A stretch of DNA of 64,000 nucleotides from JBBRVW01 sp038246545 (GCA_038246545.1 JBBRVW010000006.1:60240-124239), one strand, 5' to 3'. Positions 16,702 to 25,743 are shown, counted from the stretch's first letter. A program made the numbers and translations. The notes: a model not told the origin generated them from the letters alone.

Positions 16702-18924
16702 TCAGTGCGACGCGCTCGGGACTGGCGTGTCGTCCGGTACCGGGGCCAGGTGGTCGCCCTGGGCGGGCACGGTCACCGGAACGGCGGGCGGCTGTGCTGA
16801 GGGACCTTCGAGGCTCAGGTGCGGCAGGGCACGGTCCAGCCACCCGGGCAGCCACCAGTTGGCCCGGCCCATCAGGGCCATCGTGGCCGGCACCAGCACC
16901 ATGCGGACGACGGTGGCGTCCAGCGCGATAGCGGTGGCCAGGCCGATGCCGATCATCTTCACGAACGGGGACGGGTTCGTGACGAACGACATGAACACCA
17001 GCACCATGATCAGCGCGCCGGACGTCACGACCCGACCGGTGGACGCCAGGCCGCGGGCGACGGCCTCAGCGTTGTCGCGGGTGGCCTCGTAGGACTCACG
17101 GATGCGGGAGACGAGGAACACCTCGTAGTCCATCGAGAGGCCGAACAACACGGCGAAGAAGATGACCGGCAGGGGCGAGGCGATCCGGTACGTGTCGTGG
17201 ATGTTGAACGCGCCGGCGAGCCAGCCCCACTGGAAGATGGCGACCACGACGCCGTAGGCGGCACCGATGGACAGCATGTTCATCACGGCGGCCTTGAGCG
17301 GCACGGCGATCGAGCGGAACACGATCATCAGCAGCAGGATCGAGGTCGCGAGGATGGCGCCGATGAACAGCGACAGAGTGTCGGACAGCTGCTTGTCCAG
17401 GTCGAGGGTCAGCGCGGCTGGGCCGGTCACGTAGACCCCGGGCGGGGTGACGGCACGGACCCGCTCGAGGGTGTGCAGGGTCGCCGGGTCCGAGGGATCG
17501 GTGGCCGGCAGCGTCGCCAGGACGACGGTGTCGCCCGCCTCGTTGGTGCGCAGGCCGCCGACGTGGGCGACGCCGGGGACGGCCGCGATGCCGGCCGCCA
17601 GCGCCGAGATGTCGCTCGAGTCGAGGTGGGCCGTCCGCAGGTCGGCGACCACCACGAGGGGAGTGTTGTAGCCGGGACCGAAACCGTCGGCGAGCAGCTG
17701 GTACGCCTTGCGCTCGGTGTGGCCGGACGGGTTGTCGCCCGCGTCGGGGAAGCCGGTCCGCAGCGACAGGGCCGGGACGGCCAGCGTCAGCATGACGAGG
17801 GCGCCGGCGACGAGGTACGGGACGGGGCGGGCGGAGATGCGGTGGGCGAGCCGCCACCAGAGGGTCGCCTCCACCGGCTTCGCGGCCTTGGCGGTCCTGG
17901 TGCGGCGACGGCCGACGACCCGCACCGCGTCGATGCGGTCACCGAGGACGGACAGCAGTGCCGGCAGCAGGGTGACTGCGGTGGCGACCGCGAAGAGGAC
18001 GACGATGGAGGTGCTGATGCCGATGGAGGCGAGGAAGCCGACGCCGGTGAGCACGAGGGCACCCATCGCGAGGACGACGGTGACACCGGCGAAGAACACG
18101 GCGGTGCCGGACGAGCTCATGGCGGCCGAGAGCGCGGCGCCGTTGGCGTGCCCGGCGGCACGGTTCTCGCGGTAGCGGGAAACGATGAGCAGCGCGTAGT
18201 CGATGCCGACGCCCAGGCCCACCATGGCCGCGATGGTGGGTGCGGCGGTGGAGACCGTGATGCCGCCGGCGAGCAGCACGATGCCGGCGAGGCCGACACC
18301 GACCGCCACCAGCGCGAGGACGATGGGGACGAGCGCGGCCACGACGGTGCCGAATGCGACGAGCAGCACGACGAGGGCGGCCACGATGCCGAAGACCTCG
18401 GAGCCGGACTTCTTCTCCTCGGCGTTGAGGAACGCGGCGTCGCCGCCGAACTCGGCCTGCAGACCATCGACCTGGGCTGTCTTGAGGGCGTGCACGAGGG
18501 TGGCGGCGGTGTCGCGTCCGAACTGGGTCGAGGGCACGTCCAGCGCGATGTCCGCGTAGGCGATGCGACCGTCGGCGGAGACGTGCCCGGCGGCGAACGG
18601 GTCGCCGACGGCGGCGACGTGGTTGATCTTCGCGACCCGGGACAGGGCGGCGTCGACGGCGGGCTGGAAGGCCTTTGCCCGCTGACCTTCGGGGGCGGCG
18701 AAGACGGCGACGGCGGTGCCGCCGGCCACGGCGGGGAACCGTTCGTCGAGCAGGTCCATGGCGTTGGCGCTGTCGCTGCCGGGTGCGCTGAAGTCGTCGG
18801 CGAACACGCCTCCGAGTGCGCCGGACAGCACGGCCACGAGTGCGGCGACGACGGCCCAGACGCCGATAGTGGTCCAGGGGCGGCGGGCACTGAGGTCGCC
18901 GAGGCGGCGGATGAAGCGGTTCAT
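16702..18924 (-). CDS. MMPL/RND-family exporter
   Basis: Protein of 740 residues with the duplicated MMPL architecture: TM1 (TIGVWAVVAALVAVLSG), a large external loop (about 40-180), five helices including GLGVGIDYALLIVSRYRENRA, a second TM and loop, then five more helices with FGLSMDYEVFLVSRIRESY. The GxDYALL and SMDYEVF segments carry the Asp-Tyr pairs that relay protons in MmpL proteins. It starts at ATG 18924, overlapping the preceding small gene by four bases. Proton-driven export of lipids or hydrophobic drugs is the family role; the substrate here is unknown. Confidence 0.93.
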   Translation of the reverse strand: MNRFIRRLGDLSARRPWTTIGVWAVVAALVAVLSGALGGVFADDFSAPGSDSANAMDLLDERFPAVAGGTAVAVFAAPEGQRAKAFQPAVDAALSRVAKINHVAAVGDPFAAGHVSADGRIAYADIALDVPSTQFGRDTAATLVHALKTAQVDGLQAEFGGDAAFLNAEEKKSGSEVFGIVAALVVLLVAFGTVVAALVPIVLALVAVGVGLAGIVLLAGGITVSTAAPTIAAMVGLGVGIDYALLIVSRYRENRAAGHANGAALSAAMSSSGTAVFFAGVTVVLAMGALVLTGVGFLASIGISTSIVVLFAVATAVTLLPALLSVLGDRIDAVRVVGRRRTRTAKAAKPVEATLWWRLAHRISARPVPYLVAGALVMLTLAVPALSLRTGFPDAGDNPSGHTERKAYQLLADGFGPGYNTPLVVVADLRTAHLDSSDISALAAGIAAVPGVAHVGGLRTNEAGDTVVLATLPATDPSDPATLHTLERVRAVTPPGVYVTGPAALTLDLDKQLSDTLSLFIGAILATSILLLMIVFRSIAVPLKAAVMNMLSIGAAYGVVVAIFQWGWLAGAFNIHDTYRIASPLPVIFFAVLFGLSMDYEVFLVSRIRESYEATRDNAEAVARGLASTGRVVTSGALIMVLVFMSFVTNPSPFVKMIGIGLATAIALDATVVRMVLVPATMALMGRANWWLPGWLDRALPHLSLEGPSAQPPAVPVTVPAQGDHLAPVPDDTPVPSASH

Positions 18925-19253
18925 GAGGAGCTCCCGGTGGTCGTGGTGGTGGTGGTGGGTGTCGAGGCGTCCGCCTCCGGCTGGGCGGTCGGGTCGTCGG
19001 TGGCGGGGCTGGTCGTGGTGTCGGTGGGCGTGACGGACAGCAGGGGTAGACCCAGGTCGCGGATCTTCTGGAGCAGACCGTGCAGGGCGGCCTGGTCGGC
19101 CACGGGTCCGTCGAGGACGGTGGTGCCGTCGTCCTGGTGGGTGAGGGTGAGCCCGTCGAACCACGTCGCCCACCTCTGGTCGAGGAGGCTGGCGACTCGG
19201 ATCGCGTACTGCCTCGGCTCCCGCCGGCGGGTCGTCGGGCGCGTGTCGCTCAT
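18921..19253 (-). CDS. Small hypothetical protein coupled to the MMPL gene
   Basis: Protein of 110 residues. The N-terminal 75 residues (REPRQYAIRVASLLDQRWATWFDGLTLTHQDDGTTVLDGPVADQAALHGLL) form a compact alpha/beta domain seen in small actinobacterial proteins beside exporters, with a WF...L motif and a DQAALHGLLxKIRDLGLPL helix. The rest is a Thr/Ser/Asp-rich tail with a run of nine Thr. It lacks a signal peptide. ATGA overlap with the MMPL start implies linked expression. Function unknown. Confidence 0.7.
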   Translation of the reverse strand: MSDTRPTTRRREPRQYAIRVASLLDQRWATWFDGLTLTHQDDGTTVLDGPVADQAALHGLLQKIRDLGLPLLSVTPTDTTTSPATDDPTAQPEADASTPTTTTTTTGSSS

Positions 19254-19386
19254 CGGATGTCCTTCCGGTTCTCGGCTGGTCAGAAGGGCAGGGGTCGGCC
19301 GGAGGGGGTGGTGAGGTCGAGCTCTGCCGGGTGAGTCGGCCGCTGGTGTCGCCTCTGCTGGACCTGGCGCACGACAAGCACGTCTC

Positions 19387-19563
19387 TCACGCGGCCTGCG
19401 CGACGCCCGGGGCGCCGTGCGGCAGCAGCTCGCCGAGGTCGTCGAACACGACAACCCCGTTGCACAGCAGGCTCCAGCCCTGCTCGGGGTGGGCTGCGAC
19501 GGTGCGCGCGAGCTGGCGAGCCGGGCTGTCGGCGGGCGGGCAAAGGGGCTGGTGCTGGCACAT
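19387..19563 (-). CDS. DUF5999 small Cys-rich protein
   Basis: Protein of 58 residues starting MCQHQPLCPPADS and containing HPEQGWSLLCNGVVVFDDLGELLPHG, the hallmark of the actinobacterial DUF5999 family. Three cysteines (C2, C8, C39) with His could bind a metal. The start at ATG 19563 follows GAGGTG. Family function is unknown; members are small cytoplasmic proteins common in Streptomyces. Confidence 0.82.
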   Translation of the reverse strand: MCQHQPLCPPADSPARQLARTVAAHPEQGWSLLCNGVVVFDDLGELLPHGAPGVAQAA

Positions 19564-19731
19564 GGGACACCTCGTGAAGGTTGAGGTCTGTTCTGCGGGA
19601 GGTCGGCGTCGGTGCGCGTCGTCCATCACCGGGGAAGGTAGGAACCGATGTGGTGAGCCGTCGTCACCACATCTGGTGAGCGGCATGGTGAACTTGCGCG
19701 CGCCGAGCGTCGGCCTGCTCGCCGGTGTGGG

Positions 19732-22530
19732 TCAGGTGCGGCGCTGGCGGGGCAGCAGGTCGAGCTCGACGGCCCGCCGTACCGCGGCCCGGCGGCTGGT
19801 GACCTGGAGCTTGCGGAAGATGTTGCGGCTGTGGGTGCGCATCGTGTTCAGCGAGATGTGCAGCTCGCGGGCGATGTCCGGTCCGACGAGGTCGGTGGCC
19901 AGCAGCCGCAGCACGTCCAGCTCCCGGTCGGACAGAGGCTCGACCAGCGCGTGACCCCACGGCCGTTCCGGTCGGTTCGCGGTGGTCTGCGCAGCGATGC
20001 GAGGCCCTCCGGACTGCTTTGGCGCGCTGACTGTCGCGAGCCGCCGCAGGTAACCGGAACCGGGCTCGGCACGTGAGAGAGCCCCCAGCGGGCTGGCCAG
20101 TGCGGGTCCTTGGCCGGTGAACACCTGGACGTACCCTTCGGGCTCGGCGAGCTCGACCGCCCGCCGCAAGGTGCTCAGGGCGGTATCGCGCTCGGCGCGC
20201 GCCGCGTGCGCCTGCGCGAGCAGGGCGAGGATCTCGATGAGCGGTCGCCCGCGGCCTCCGCTCTCGGCCGCGGCCGCCAGCCGCTGCAGCAGTCTGGTCG
20301 CCGCGTCCAGCGGCGGTGAGCCCGCGGCCGCCGGGTCCGCCTCGCCGGCCCGGTGCCGTGCGAGCAGGAGCCGGGCGAGGGTGATGTGCTCGTACTCACG
20401 CAGGTACGACAGGTCGTCGGCGGGCCCGAGGTGTCGCTCACGGGCCCACGCCTCGGCGTGGTCGAGCTCGCCGCGGCGCAGCCGCAGCCGGGCTCGCACC
20501 GCGGCCACCGGCCTCACGTCCGGGGCGTAGTCACTGGTGTAGACCCGCTCCGCCTCGTCGAGCAGGCTCAGCGCTGCATCCAGGTCCCCTGCGGCCTCGG
20601 CCAGCCAGGCGTGGAGAACCCTCGAGCGGTACGGGTTCTGCGGCAGCCCCTTGTGCTCACCGAGAGCGTCGGCGGTGACCATCTCGGCCGCGGCTCCGGC
20701 GATGTCGCCGCGCTCCAGCAGGACGCCGGCGAGGCCCACGTGCATGTCGGCGGAGCCGCGTAGCGGCGCCCCGTCGGCGGTTGCGGTGAGGTCGAGCGCG
20801 TCACGGTAGGTCCTTTCCTCGTCGGTCAGGCGCCCCTCTGCCTGGCACACCTCGCCGAGGGTGATGCACAGCCCCAGGACGTCGGCCAGGTGCCCGGCCC
20901 GGCGCATGTCGAGCGCGGAGTCGGTGTACGCGGCGTGCGCGGCCCCCAGGTCTCCCATGCCCCAGGCCGCCAGCCCCGCCAGGGCGCGAGCAGCGGCCCG
21001 GAGCAGGTGGTGGCCCTCAGGTGCCAGCTGCAGCGCGCGCCGAGCGAGCTCCAGCGTTCCGGCGGGGTCGCCGTGGGACAACGCCAGCGCCGACCGGTAC
21101 AGGTGCACCATGGCCGGCAGCGCCCTGAAGCCGTCGGTGTCGACGACGACCAGACCGTCCGGGGGCTGGGTGGGCCACCTGCCGTCCGCATCGACCAGGA
21201 GCCGCTCGACGTCGTCGAGTCGTTGTCCGACCGTCGCGAAGTCGGACACCTGCGCGAGGGCGCCCGCGAGGGCGACGGCCAGCACCGGCCTGGTCCGCAC
21301 CACGTCATCCGGGAGGGCGCCGACCCAGCGGGCGAGCTCGGCCTCGCGCCGGTCACGCGCCATCAGCGGGATCGCGAGCTCCATCAGCTCGGCTGCCCGC
21401 TCCGGGTCAGCGGCGGCGAGTGCGTGCTCGACGGCCTGGGCCGCGTCACCCTGTCCGTGCCACCAGTCGCTGGCGCGCCGGTGCAACGCAGCGACCTCGT
21501 CCGGATACTGCTCGGACAGGTGGGCACGCAGCACGTCACCGAACAGGTGGTGGTACCGGTACCACTCGCGGCGGTCGTCGAGCGGGACCAGGAACATGTT
21601 GGCCCGCTCGAGCTCGATGAGCCGGGCCGCGCCGCCGGTCTGTCCGGTGACGGCGTCGCACAGCGGCCCGGTCAGCCGCCGCAGGACGGCGGTCCGCAGG
21701 AGGAACTCCCGCACGTCGGCCGGCAGCCGGGTCAGAACCTCCTCGGCCAGGAAGTCGACGATGAACCGGTCGTCGCCGGCGAACCCAGCCACGGCCTCGG
21801 ACGTGTCGTCGCGGTCCCGCAGCGACAGGCCCGCCAGCTGCAGCGCGGCTGCCCACCCCTCGGTGCGTTCGGCGAGCAGCGTGACCTCGGCCGCCGCCAG
21901 GTCGAGCCCCATCGAACCGGTCAGGTACTGCGCGGCCTCGTCCCGGGTGAACCGCAGGTCGGCCGAACGCACCTCGACGAGGTCGCCGCGGGCCCGCAGC
22001 CGGGACAACGGCAGCGGCGGGTCGGACCGCGACGAGAGCACCAGATGCACCTGCGACGGCAGGTGGTCGAGCAGGTAGCCCACCGCGTCGTGGATCTCGT
22101 GCGCTGTCACGGCGTGGTAGTCGTCCAGGACCAGCACGACGTCGACGGGCAGCTCACCGAGAGCGTTCAGCAGCGAGGCCATCGCCGCCTCGCTGGCCGC
22201 GGACGGGCCGGGCAGCAGCGGCAACGAGTCGGCGTGCACGGCGTCGCTGATGCCCGCCAGGGCAGCAACGACGTACGACCAGAACCGGCCCGGCTCGTCG
22301 TCGTGCTCGTCCAGCGACACCCACGCGACCGCCGGACCACCAGGTACCTGACGGGACTCGGCGAGCCACTGGGCCAGCACCGTGGTCTTGCCGAACCCCG
22401 CCGGGGCCGACACGAGGGTGAGCTTCGCCGTCAACCCCCGCGCGAGCCGGTCGGACAGCCGTGGCCGGGGCACCGCGCCCGCGCGGCCGCCGGGCACGTG
22501 CAGCTTGGTCTGGACGAGCGGTGCACCCAT
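19732..22530 (-). CDS. MalT-like LuxR-family ATP-dependent transcriptional regulator
   Basis: Large STAND-type regulator of 932 residues. The Walker A motif SAPAGFGKTT is at 41-50, Walker B is VVLVLDDYHAV, then an arm domain, TPR-like helical repeats (about 400-830), and a C-terminal LuxR HTH (LSDRELDVLRLLATDLVGPDIARELHISLNTMRTHSRNIFRKL). I chose ATG 22530 (MGAPLVQTKLHVP) as it matches the usual MalT-type N-terminus. It lies directly upstream of, and reads toward, the exporter block, which it may activate in response to an unknown ligand (inference). Confidence 0.9.
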   Translation of the reverse strand: MGAPLVQTKLHVPGGRAGAVPRPRLSDRLARGLTAKLTLVSAPAGFGKTTVLAQWLAESRQVPGGPAVAWVSLDEHDDEPGRFWSYVVAALAGISDAVHADSLPLLPGPSAASEAAMASLLNALGELPVDVVLVLDDYHAVTAHEIHDAVGYLLDHLPSQVHLVLSSRSDPPLPLSRLRARGDLVEVRSADLRFTRDEAAQYLTGSMGLDLAAAEVTLLAERTEGWAAALQLAGLSLRDRDDTSEAVAGFAGDDRFIVDFLAEEVLTRLPADVREFLLRTAVLRRLTGPLCDAVTGQTGGAARLIELERANMFLVPLDDRREWYRYHHLFGDVLRAHLSEQYPDEVAALHRRASDWWHGQGDAAQAVEHALAAADPERAAELMELAIPLMARDRREAELARWVGALPDDVVRTRPVLAVALAGALAQVSDFATVGQRLDDVERLLVDADGRWPTQPPDGLVVVDTDGFRALPAMVHLYRSALALSHGDPAGTLELARRALQLAPEGHHLLRAAARALAGLAAWGMGDLGAAHAAYTDSALDMRRAGHLADVLGLCITLGEVCQAEGRLTDEERTYRDALDLTATADGAPLRGSADMHVGLAGVLLERGDIAGAAAEMVTADALGEHKGLPQNPYRSRVLHAWLAEAAGDLDAALSLLDEAERVYTSDYAPDVRPVAAVRARLRLRRGELDHAEAWARERHLGPADDLSYLREYEHITLARLLLARHRAGEADPAAAGSPPLDAATRLLQRLAAAAESGGRGRPLIEILALLAQAHAARAERDTALSTLRRAVELAEPEGYVQVFTGQGPALASPLGALSRAEPGSGYLRRLATVSAPKQSGGPRIAAQTTANRPERPWGHALVEPLSDRELDVLRLLATDLVGPDIARELHISLNTMRTHSRNIFRKLQVTSRRAAVRRAVELDLLPRQRRT

Positions 22531-22618
22531 CAGCGCGCGCGACCCAGTCCCTCCCACCCGGCCATGGTTGCGCAGACCCGCGACACCGCAAGGCCGTCTC
22601 ACGCGGCGCGAGATACGA

Positions 22619-22630
22619 GTCACGCGTGAC
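22619..22630. promoter_or_regulatory. 12-bp palindrome GTCACGCGTGAC between divergent genes
   Basis: A perfect palindrome lies in the 198-bp region between the LuxR-type regulator (start 22530) and the MFS gene (start 22729). A further TCACGCG lies at 22599. This is a plausible operator; no matching regulator family was recognised. Confidence 0.4.
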
Positions 22631-22728
22631 GAGGCGCGGGACTGCCCTTGCGGGGTCAGGGTTGCAGGAGCAGTCTCACGATCACGAGCGAGGCGTCTGT
22701 CATCGCCCTGTCTCCCGCGGGAGCCGCG

Positions 22729-24102
22729 ATGTCCGACACGTCACCCACCTCCGCGCTGCCGGGACCGCCGGTGCGCGCCGCGGGAGACGGTCCCGCAGCT
22801 CCGGTGGCCGTGACACGCCCGGCCGGTCCCGAACACCGAGCAGAGCGCTCCGCGCTGCCAGGCGACGGCAGTGGCGACGGCCGGCCGGCCGTGGTCGCGG
22901 TCGGGTGGCGGTTCGTCGTCGAGTTCGCGGCCGCCTACACCGGGGTCATCATCATGCTCATCGCGCCGCTGGTCGTGACCCTTGCACTCAAGCTCGACGC
23001 GCTGGTCGGCGACAAGGCGCCGAACAGCCTCGCCGTGGTCGCCGGCCTCGGGTCGCTGGTCGCGGTGATCGGGAACCCGGTGTTCGGCCGGCTCTCCGAC
23101 CGGACCACCTCGCCGCTGGGGATGCGCCGACCGTGGGTGCTCGTCGGCCTGGCCGGCGGCACCGTCGGCACGGTCATCGTCGCCCTGGCCCCCAACGTCG
23201 CGGTCGTGGTGCTCGGCTGGTGCCTGGCGCAGCTGTTCCTGAACGCGGTGCTCGCGGCCCTGCTGGCGGTGCTTCCCGACCAGGTCCCTTCCCGGCAGCG
23301 AGGGATGGTGTCGGGGGTGCTCGGCGGGTGCCTTCCGGTCGCGTCCGTGCTCGGGACCCTGCTCGTGAAGGTGTTCAACCCGAACGCGCTGGCCATGTTC
23401 CTCGCGCCGTGCCTCGTCGGCGGAGTCGCCATCGTGTGGTTCATGTGGCGTCTCGACGACCGGCGCCTCGACCCCGCGGGTCGGGCGCCCTGGTCGTGGG
23501 GGGAGCTGGCGCGCACCTTCTGGGTGCGGCCACACGCCAGCGGCGACTTCCTCTGGGCGTTCGCCAGCCGGTTCCTGTTCGTGTTCGCCTACGCCTGCCT
23601 CACCAGCTATGAGGCGTTCTACCTCCTCGACCACCTCGGCAGCCTCGACCACGACGTGCCCGACCAGGTGTTCCTCGCCACCGCGTTGCAGTCCGCCCTG
23701 GTCATCACCGCCTCGCTGGTCGGCGGTCCGTTGTCCGACCGCACCGGGCATCGCAAGGTGTTCGTGATGGTGGCTGCAGCTGTGTTCGGCGTCGCCATGC
23801 TCGTGCTCGCCGCAAGCTCGCAACTTGCCGGGTTCTACCTCGCGCTGGCCATCAGCGGTGTCGGGCTCGGCCTGTACGTCGCCATCGACCTCGCGCTGGT
23901 CGTCGACGTGCTGCCCGACCCCGCCACCGCAGCCAAGGACCTCGGCGTGTTCAACATCGCCGGGGCTCTGCCGTACTCGCTCGCTCCCGCCCTGGCACCA
24001 GGCATCCTCGCGCTCGGCAGCTACCCGGCCTTGTACGCCGTGGCCAGCCTGTGCGCGCTGTTCGCGGCGGCGTGCATCCTGCCGGTTCGCGGTGTCCGGT
24101 GA
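22729..24102 (+). CDS. Major facilitator superfamily transporter
   Basis: Membrane transporter of 457 residues, 12 predicted helices after a disordered 65-residue N-terminus. It has the loop 2-3 motif GNPVFGRLSDRTTSPLGMRRPW and its repeat in the second half, GGPLSDRTGHRKVF, both typical of MFS, and resembles the glycoside-pentoside-hexuronide/sucrose-type branch (SDRTxxxxGRRRPW). I chose ATG 22729 behind GGGAG; an upstream in-frame start at 22648 is less likely. Substrate unknown. Confidence 0.88.
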   Translation: MSDTSPTSALPGPPVRAAGDGPAAPVAVTRPAGPEHRAERSALPGDGSGDGRPAVVAVGWRFVVEFAAAYTGVIIMLIAPLVVTLALKLDALVGDKAPNSLAVVAGLGSLVAVIGNPVFGRLSDRTTSPLGMRRPWVLVGLAGGTVGTVIVALAPNVAVVVLGWCLAQLFLNAVLAALLAVLPDQVPSRQRGMVSGVLGGCLPVASVLGTLLVKVFNPNALAMFLAPCLVGGVAIVWFMWRLDDRRLDPAGRAPWSWGELARTFWVRPHASGDFLWAFASRFLFVFAYACLTSYEAFYLLDHLGSLDHDVPDQVFLATALQSALVITASLVGGPLSDRTGHRKVFVMVAAAVFGVAMLVLAASSQLAGFYLALAISGVGLGLYVAIDLALVVDVLPDPATAAKDLGVFNIAGALPYSLAPALAPGILALGSYPALYAVASLCALFAAACILPVRGVR

Positions 24103-24259
24103 AGCCGCTCGGGCCAACCCCGGCGTGCGCGCGGTCACGGCGGGGGCCGGCCGACGTGAGCGAGCAGCCGCTGCCGGCCCGGCGCACTCCCGCGCTACCA
24201 CGGCGCAGCGCAGGCGCTTCCCGGCACCGCGTTGCGAAACGTCTGCGCTTCGCGCATCA

Positions 24260-24286
24260 TTGGCACTCGACAGACCTGAGTGCCAG
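24260..24286 (+). promoter_or_regulatory. CIRCE operator (HrcA-binding inverted repeat) upstream of ruc
   Basis: TTGGCACTC-N9-GAGTGCCAG fits the CIRCE consensus TTAGCACTC-N9-GAGTGCTAA with only the third and seventh arm bases changed symmetrically and exact nine-base spacing. It ends 28 bp before the TTG start of the zinc-ribbon gene. In Mycobacterium tuberculosis HrcA controls the homologous gene Rv0991c together with groES/groEL. Confidence 0.88.
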
Positions 24287-24314
24287 CCTGGCACGAGCGC
24301 CGGAAGGACCTGCG

Positions 24315-24866
24315 TTGCCGACGTACCAGTACGCCTGCACCGAGTGCGGCCACGACTTCGAGACGGTGCAGTCGTTCTCGGACGCGTCGCTGACCGAGTG
24401 CCCGCAGTGCACCGGGAAGCTGCGCAAGGTCTTCAACGCGGTGGGCATCGTCTTCAAGGGCTCCGGCTTCTACCGCACCGACAGCCGCGCCGGCTCCGCC
24501 AAGGCCGGCGAGGGCTCGGGCTCGGGCGACAAGCCCGCTGCGGCGACAAAGGACTCCGCGGGCGGCTCCAGCGGCGGCAAGGACAGCGGTTCGACGACCT
24601 CGACCCCTGCCTCCTCCGGGTCCGGCTCGTCCGGGTCCGGCTCGTCCGGCTCCGGCTCCTCCGGGTCCGGCTCGTCAGGGTCGTCCGGCTCCTCCGGCTC
24701 CTCCGGCTCCTCCGGCTCCTCCGGCTCGTCCGGCTCGTCCGGCTCAGGCTCGTCAGGGTCGTCCGGTTCCTCCGGGTCCCGCTCGTCAGGGTCGTCCGGT
24801 TCCTCCGGGTCCCGCTCGTCAGGGTCGTCCGGCTCGTCGTCGTCCACAACGGGCAGCGCCGCCTGA
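24315..24866 (+). CDS. ruc: FmdB-type zinc-ribbon protein, Ruc-like redox-regulated chaperone
   Basis: Protein of 183 residues. MPTYQYACTECGHDF and LTECPQCTGKLRKVF carry two CxxC knuckles of an FmdB zinc ribbon (C8, C11, C29, C32), followed by GIVFKGSGFYRTDSR, the arrangement of M. tuberculosis Rv0991c/Ruc. Ruc is a heat- and oxidation-induced holdase chaperone whose disordered tail is needed for activity. Here the tail (about residues 60-180) is greatly expanded into Gly/Ser repeats. The TTG start follows GGAAGGA by six bases. The CIRCE element upstream predicts heat induction through HrcA. Confidence 0.88.
   Translation: MPTYQYACTECGHDFETVQSFSDASLTECPQCTGKLRKVFNAVGIVFKGSGFYRTDSRAGSAKAGEGSGSGDKPAAATKDSAGGSSGGKDSGSTTSTPASSGSGSSGSGSSGSGSSGSGSSGSSGSSGSSGSSGSSGSSGSSGSGSSGSSGSSGSRSSGSSGSSGSRSSGSSGSSSSTTGSAA
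24618..24838 (+). repeat. Degenerate 9-bp Ser-Gly codon repeat tract in ruc
   Basis: About 220 bp of TCCGGCTCC/TCCGGGTCC/TCGTCAGGG units encode Ser-Ser-Gly repeats. All reading frames on the opposite strand stay open here, which produces long spurious acidic and Ser/Thr-rich frames. The tract is likely prone to slippage. Confidence 0.85.
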
Positions 24867-24921
24867 TCCCGGCTGTGGACCCCGGCCGTCGCGCCGGGAC
24901 GGCTCGTTAGGGTCGGGCATC

Positions 24922-25743
24922 ATGACGACGTACGACGGCCCGCGCGCCGACCTGGGTGCGATCGGTGGCTCCGGCCTCTACTCCCTGCTCGACGGCGAGC
25001 AGGTCGAGGTCGACACCCCCTTCGGTCCGCCGAGCGACCCCCTGACGATCGCACAGGTCGGTGACCGGCGGGTGGCGTTCGTCCCGCGGCACGGCCGCGA
25101 CCACCGGTTCCCGCCGCACCTGGTCAACTACCGGGCCAACGTCTGGGCGCTGCGGGCGGTCGGTGTGCGGCAGGTCCTCGGCCCGTGCGCGGTCGGGTCC
25201 CTCAAGGCCGAGCAGGGTCCCGGCACGATCGTCGTCCCGGACCAGGTCGTCGACCGCACGTGGGGCCGCGGGCACACGTTCTTCGACGCGGTCGGCCCGG
25301 TCGTGCACGTCTCGTTCGCCGACCCCTACTGCCCCACCGGACGGGAGGCCGCCCTGGCGGCCGGCCGCGCGCGCGGCCTGCCCGTGGTCGACGGCGGCAC
25401 ACTGGTCGTCATCAACGGCCCGCGCTTCTCGACCCGCGCCGAGTCGCTGTGGCACGCCGGCCAGGGCTGGTCGGTGGTCGGCATGACCGGCCTGCCCGAG
25501 GCCTCGCTGGCCCGCGAGCTCGGCCTCTGCTACACCTCCGTCGCCCTCGTCACCGACCTCGATGCCGGGCTCGAGCACGGTGACGGCGTCACCCACGAGG
25601 AGGTGCTGCGGGTCTTCGCCGAGAACATCACCGGCGTCCGCGACCTGCTGGTCGACGCCCTGGGTGCCCTCCCCGGCCCCGACGCCGACTGCGACTGCCG
25701 GCACGCCAGCGACGGCCAGAAGCTTCCCTTCGACCTGCCGTGA
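24922..25743 (+). CDS. mtnP: S-methyl-5'-thioadenosine phosphorylase / purine nucleoside phosphorylase family
   Basis: Phosphorolytic enzyme of 273 residues. Conserved MTAP/PNP segments are present: IGGSGLYSL (phosphate loop, 11-19), PRHGRDHRFPPHLVNYRANVWAL (54-76), a VGSLKAEQGPG turn, INGPRFSTRAES and VGMTGLPEASLARELGLCY. They place it in the MTAP branch that converts 5'-methylthioadenosine and phosphate to adenine and methylthioribose-1-phosphate for methionine salvage. A Cys-rich end (CDCRH) follows. The stop overlaps the next start by four bases. True substrate preference (MTA or purine nucleosides) cannot be settled by eye. Confidence 0.9.
   Translation: MTTYDGPRADLGAIGGSGLYSLLDGEQVEVDTPFGPPSDPLTIAQVGDRRVAFVPRHGRDHRFPPHLVNYRANVWALRAVGVRQVLGPCAVGSLKAEQGPGTIVVPDQVVDRTWGRGHTFFDAVGPVVHVSFADPYCPTGREAALAAGRARGLPVVDGGTLVVINGPRFSTRAESLWHAGQGWSVVGMTGLPEASLARELGLCYTSVALVTDLDAGLEHGDGVTHEEVLRVFAENITGVRDLLVDALGALPGPDADCDCRHASDGQKLPFDLP

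Noticed and set aside
16819..19314. 831-residue plus-strand frame opposite the MMPL gene
   Set aside because: Composition is Gly/Asp/Arg/His-rich without domains, the typical antisense shadow of a GC-rich membrane gene; the minus strand is clearly MMPL.
24618..24838. CRISPR-like repeat array
   Set aside because: The repeats are short, contiguous, codon-phased and without spacers. No CRISPR array or cas gene is seen in the window.
24454..24849. Long acidic or Ser/Thr/Arg-rich proteins on the minus strand opposite ruc
   Set aside because: They are produced by the TCCGGC codon repeat, which leaves every frame open; no start signal or domain.
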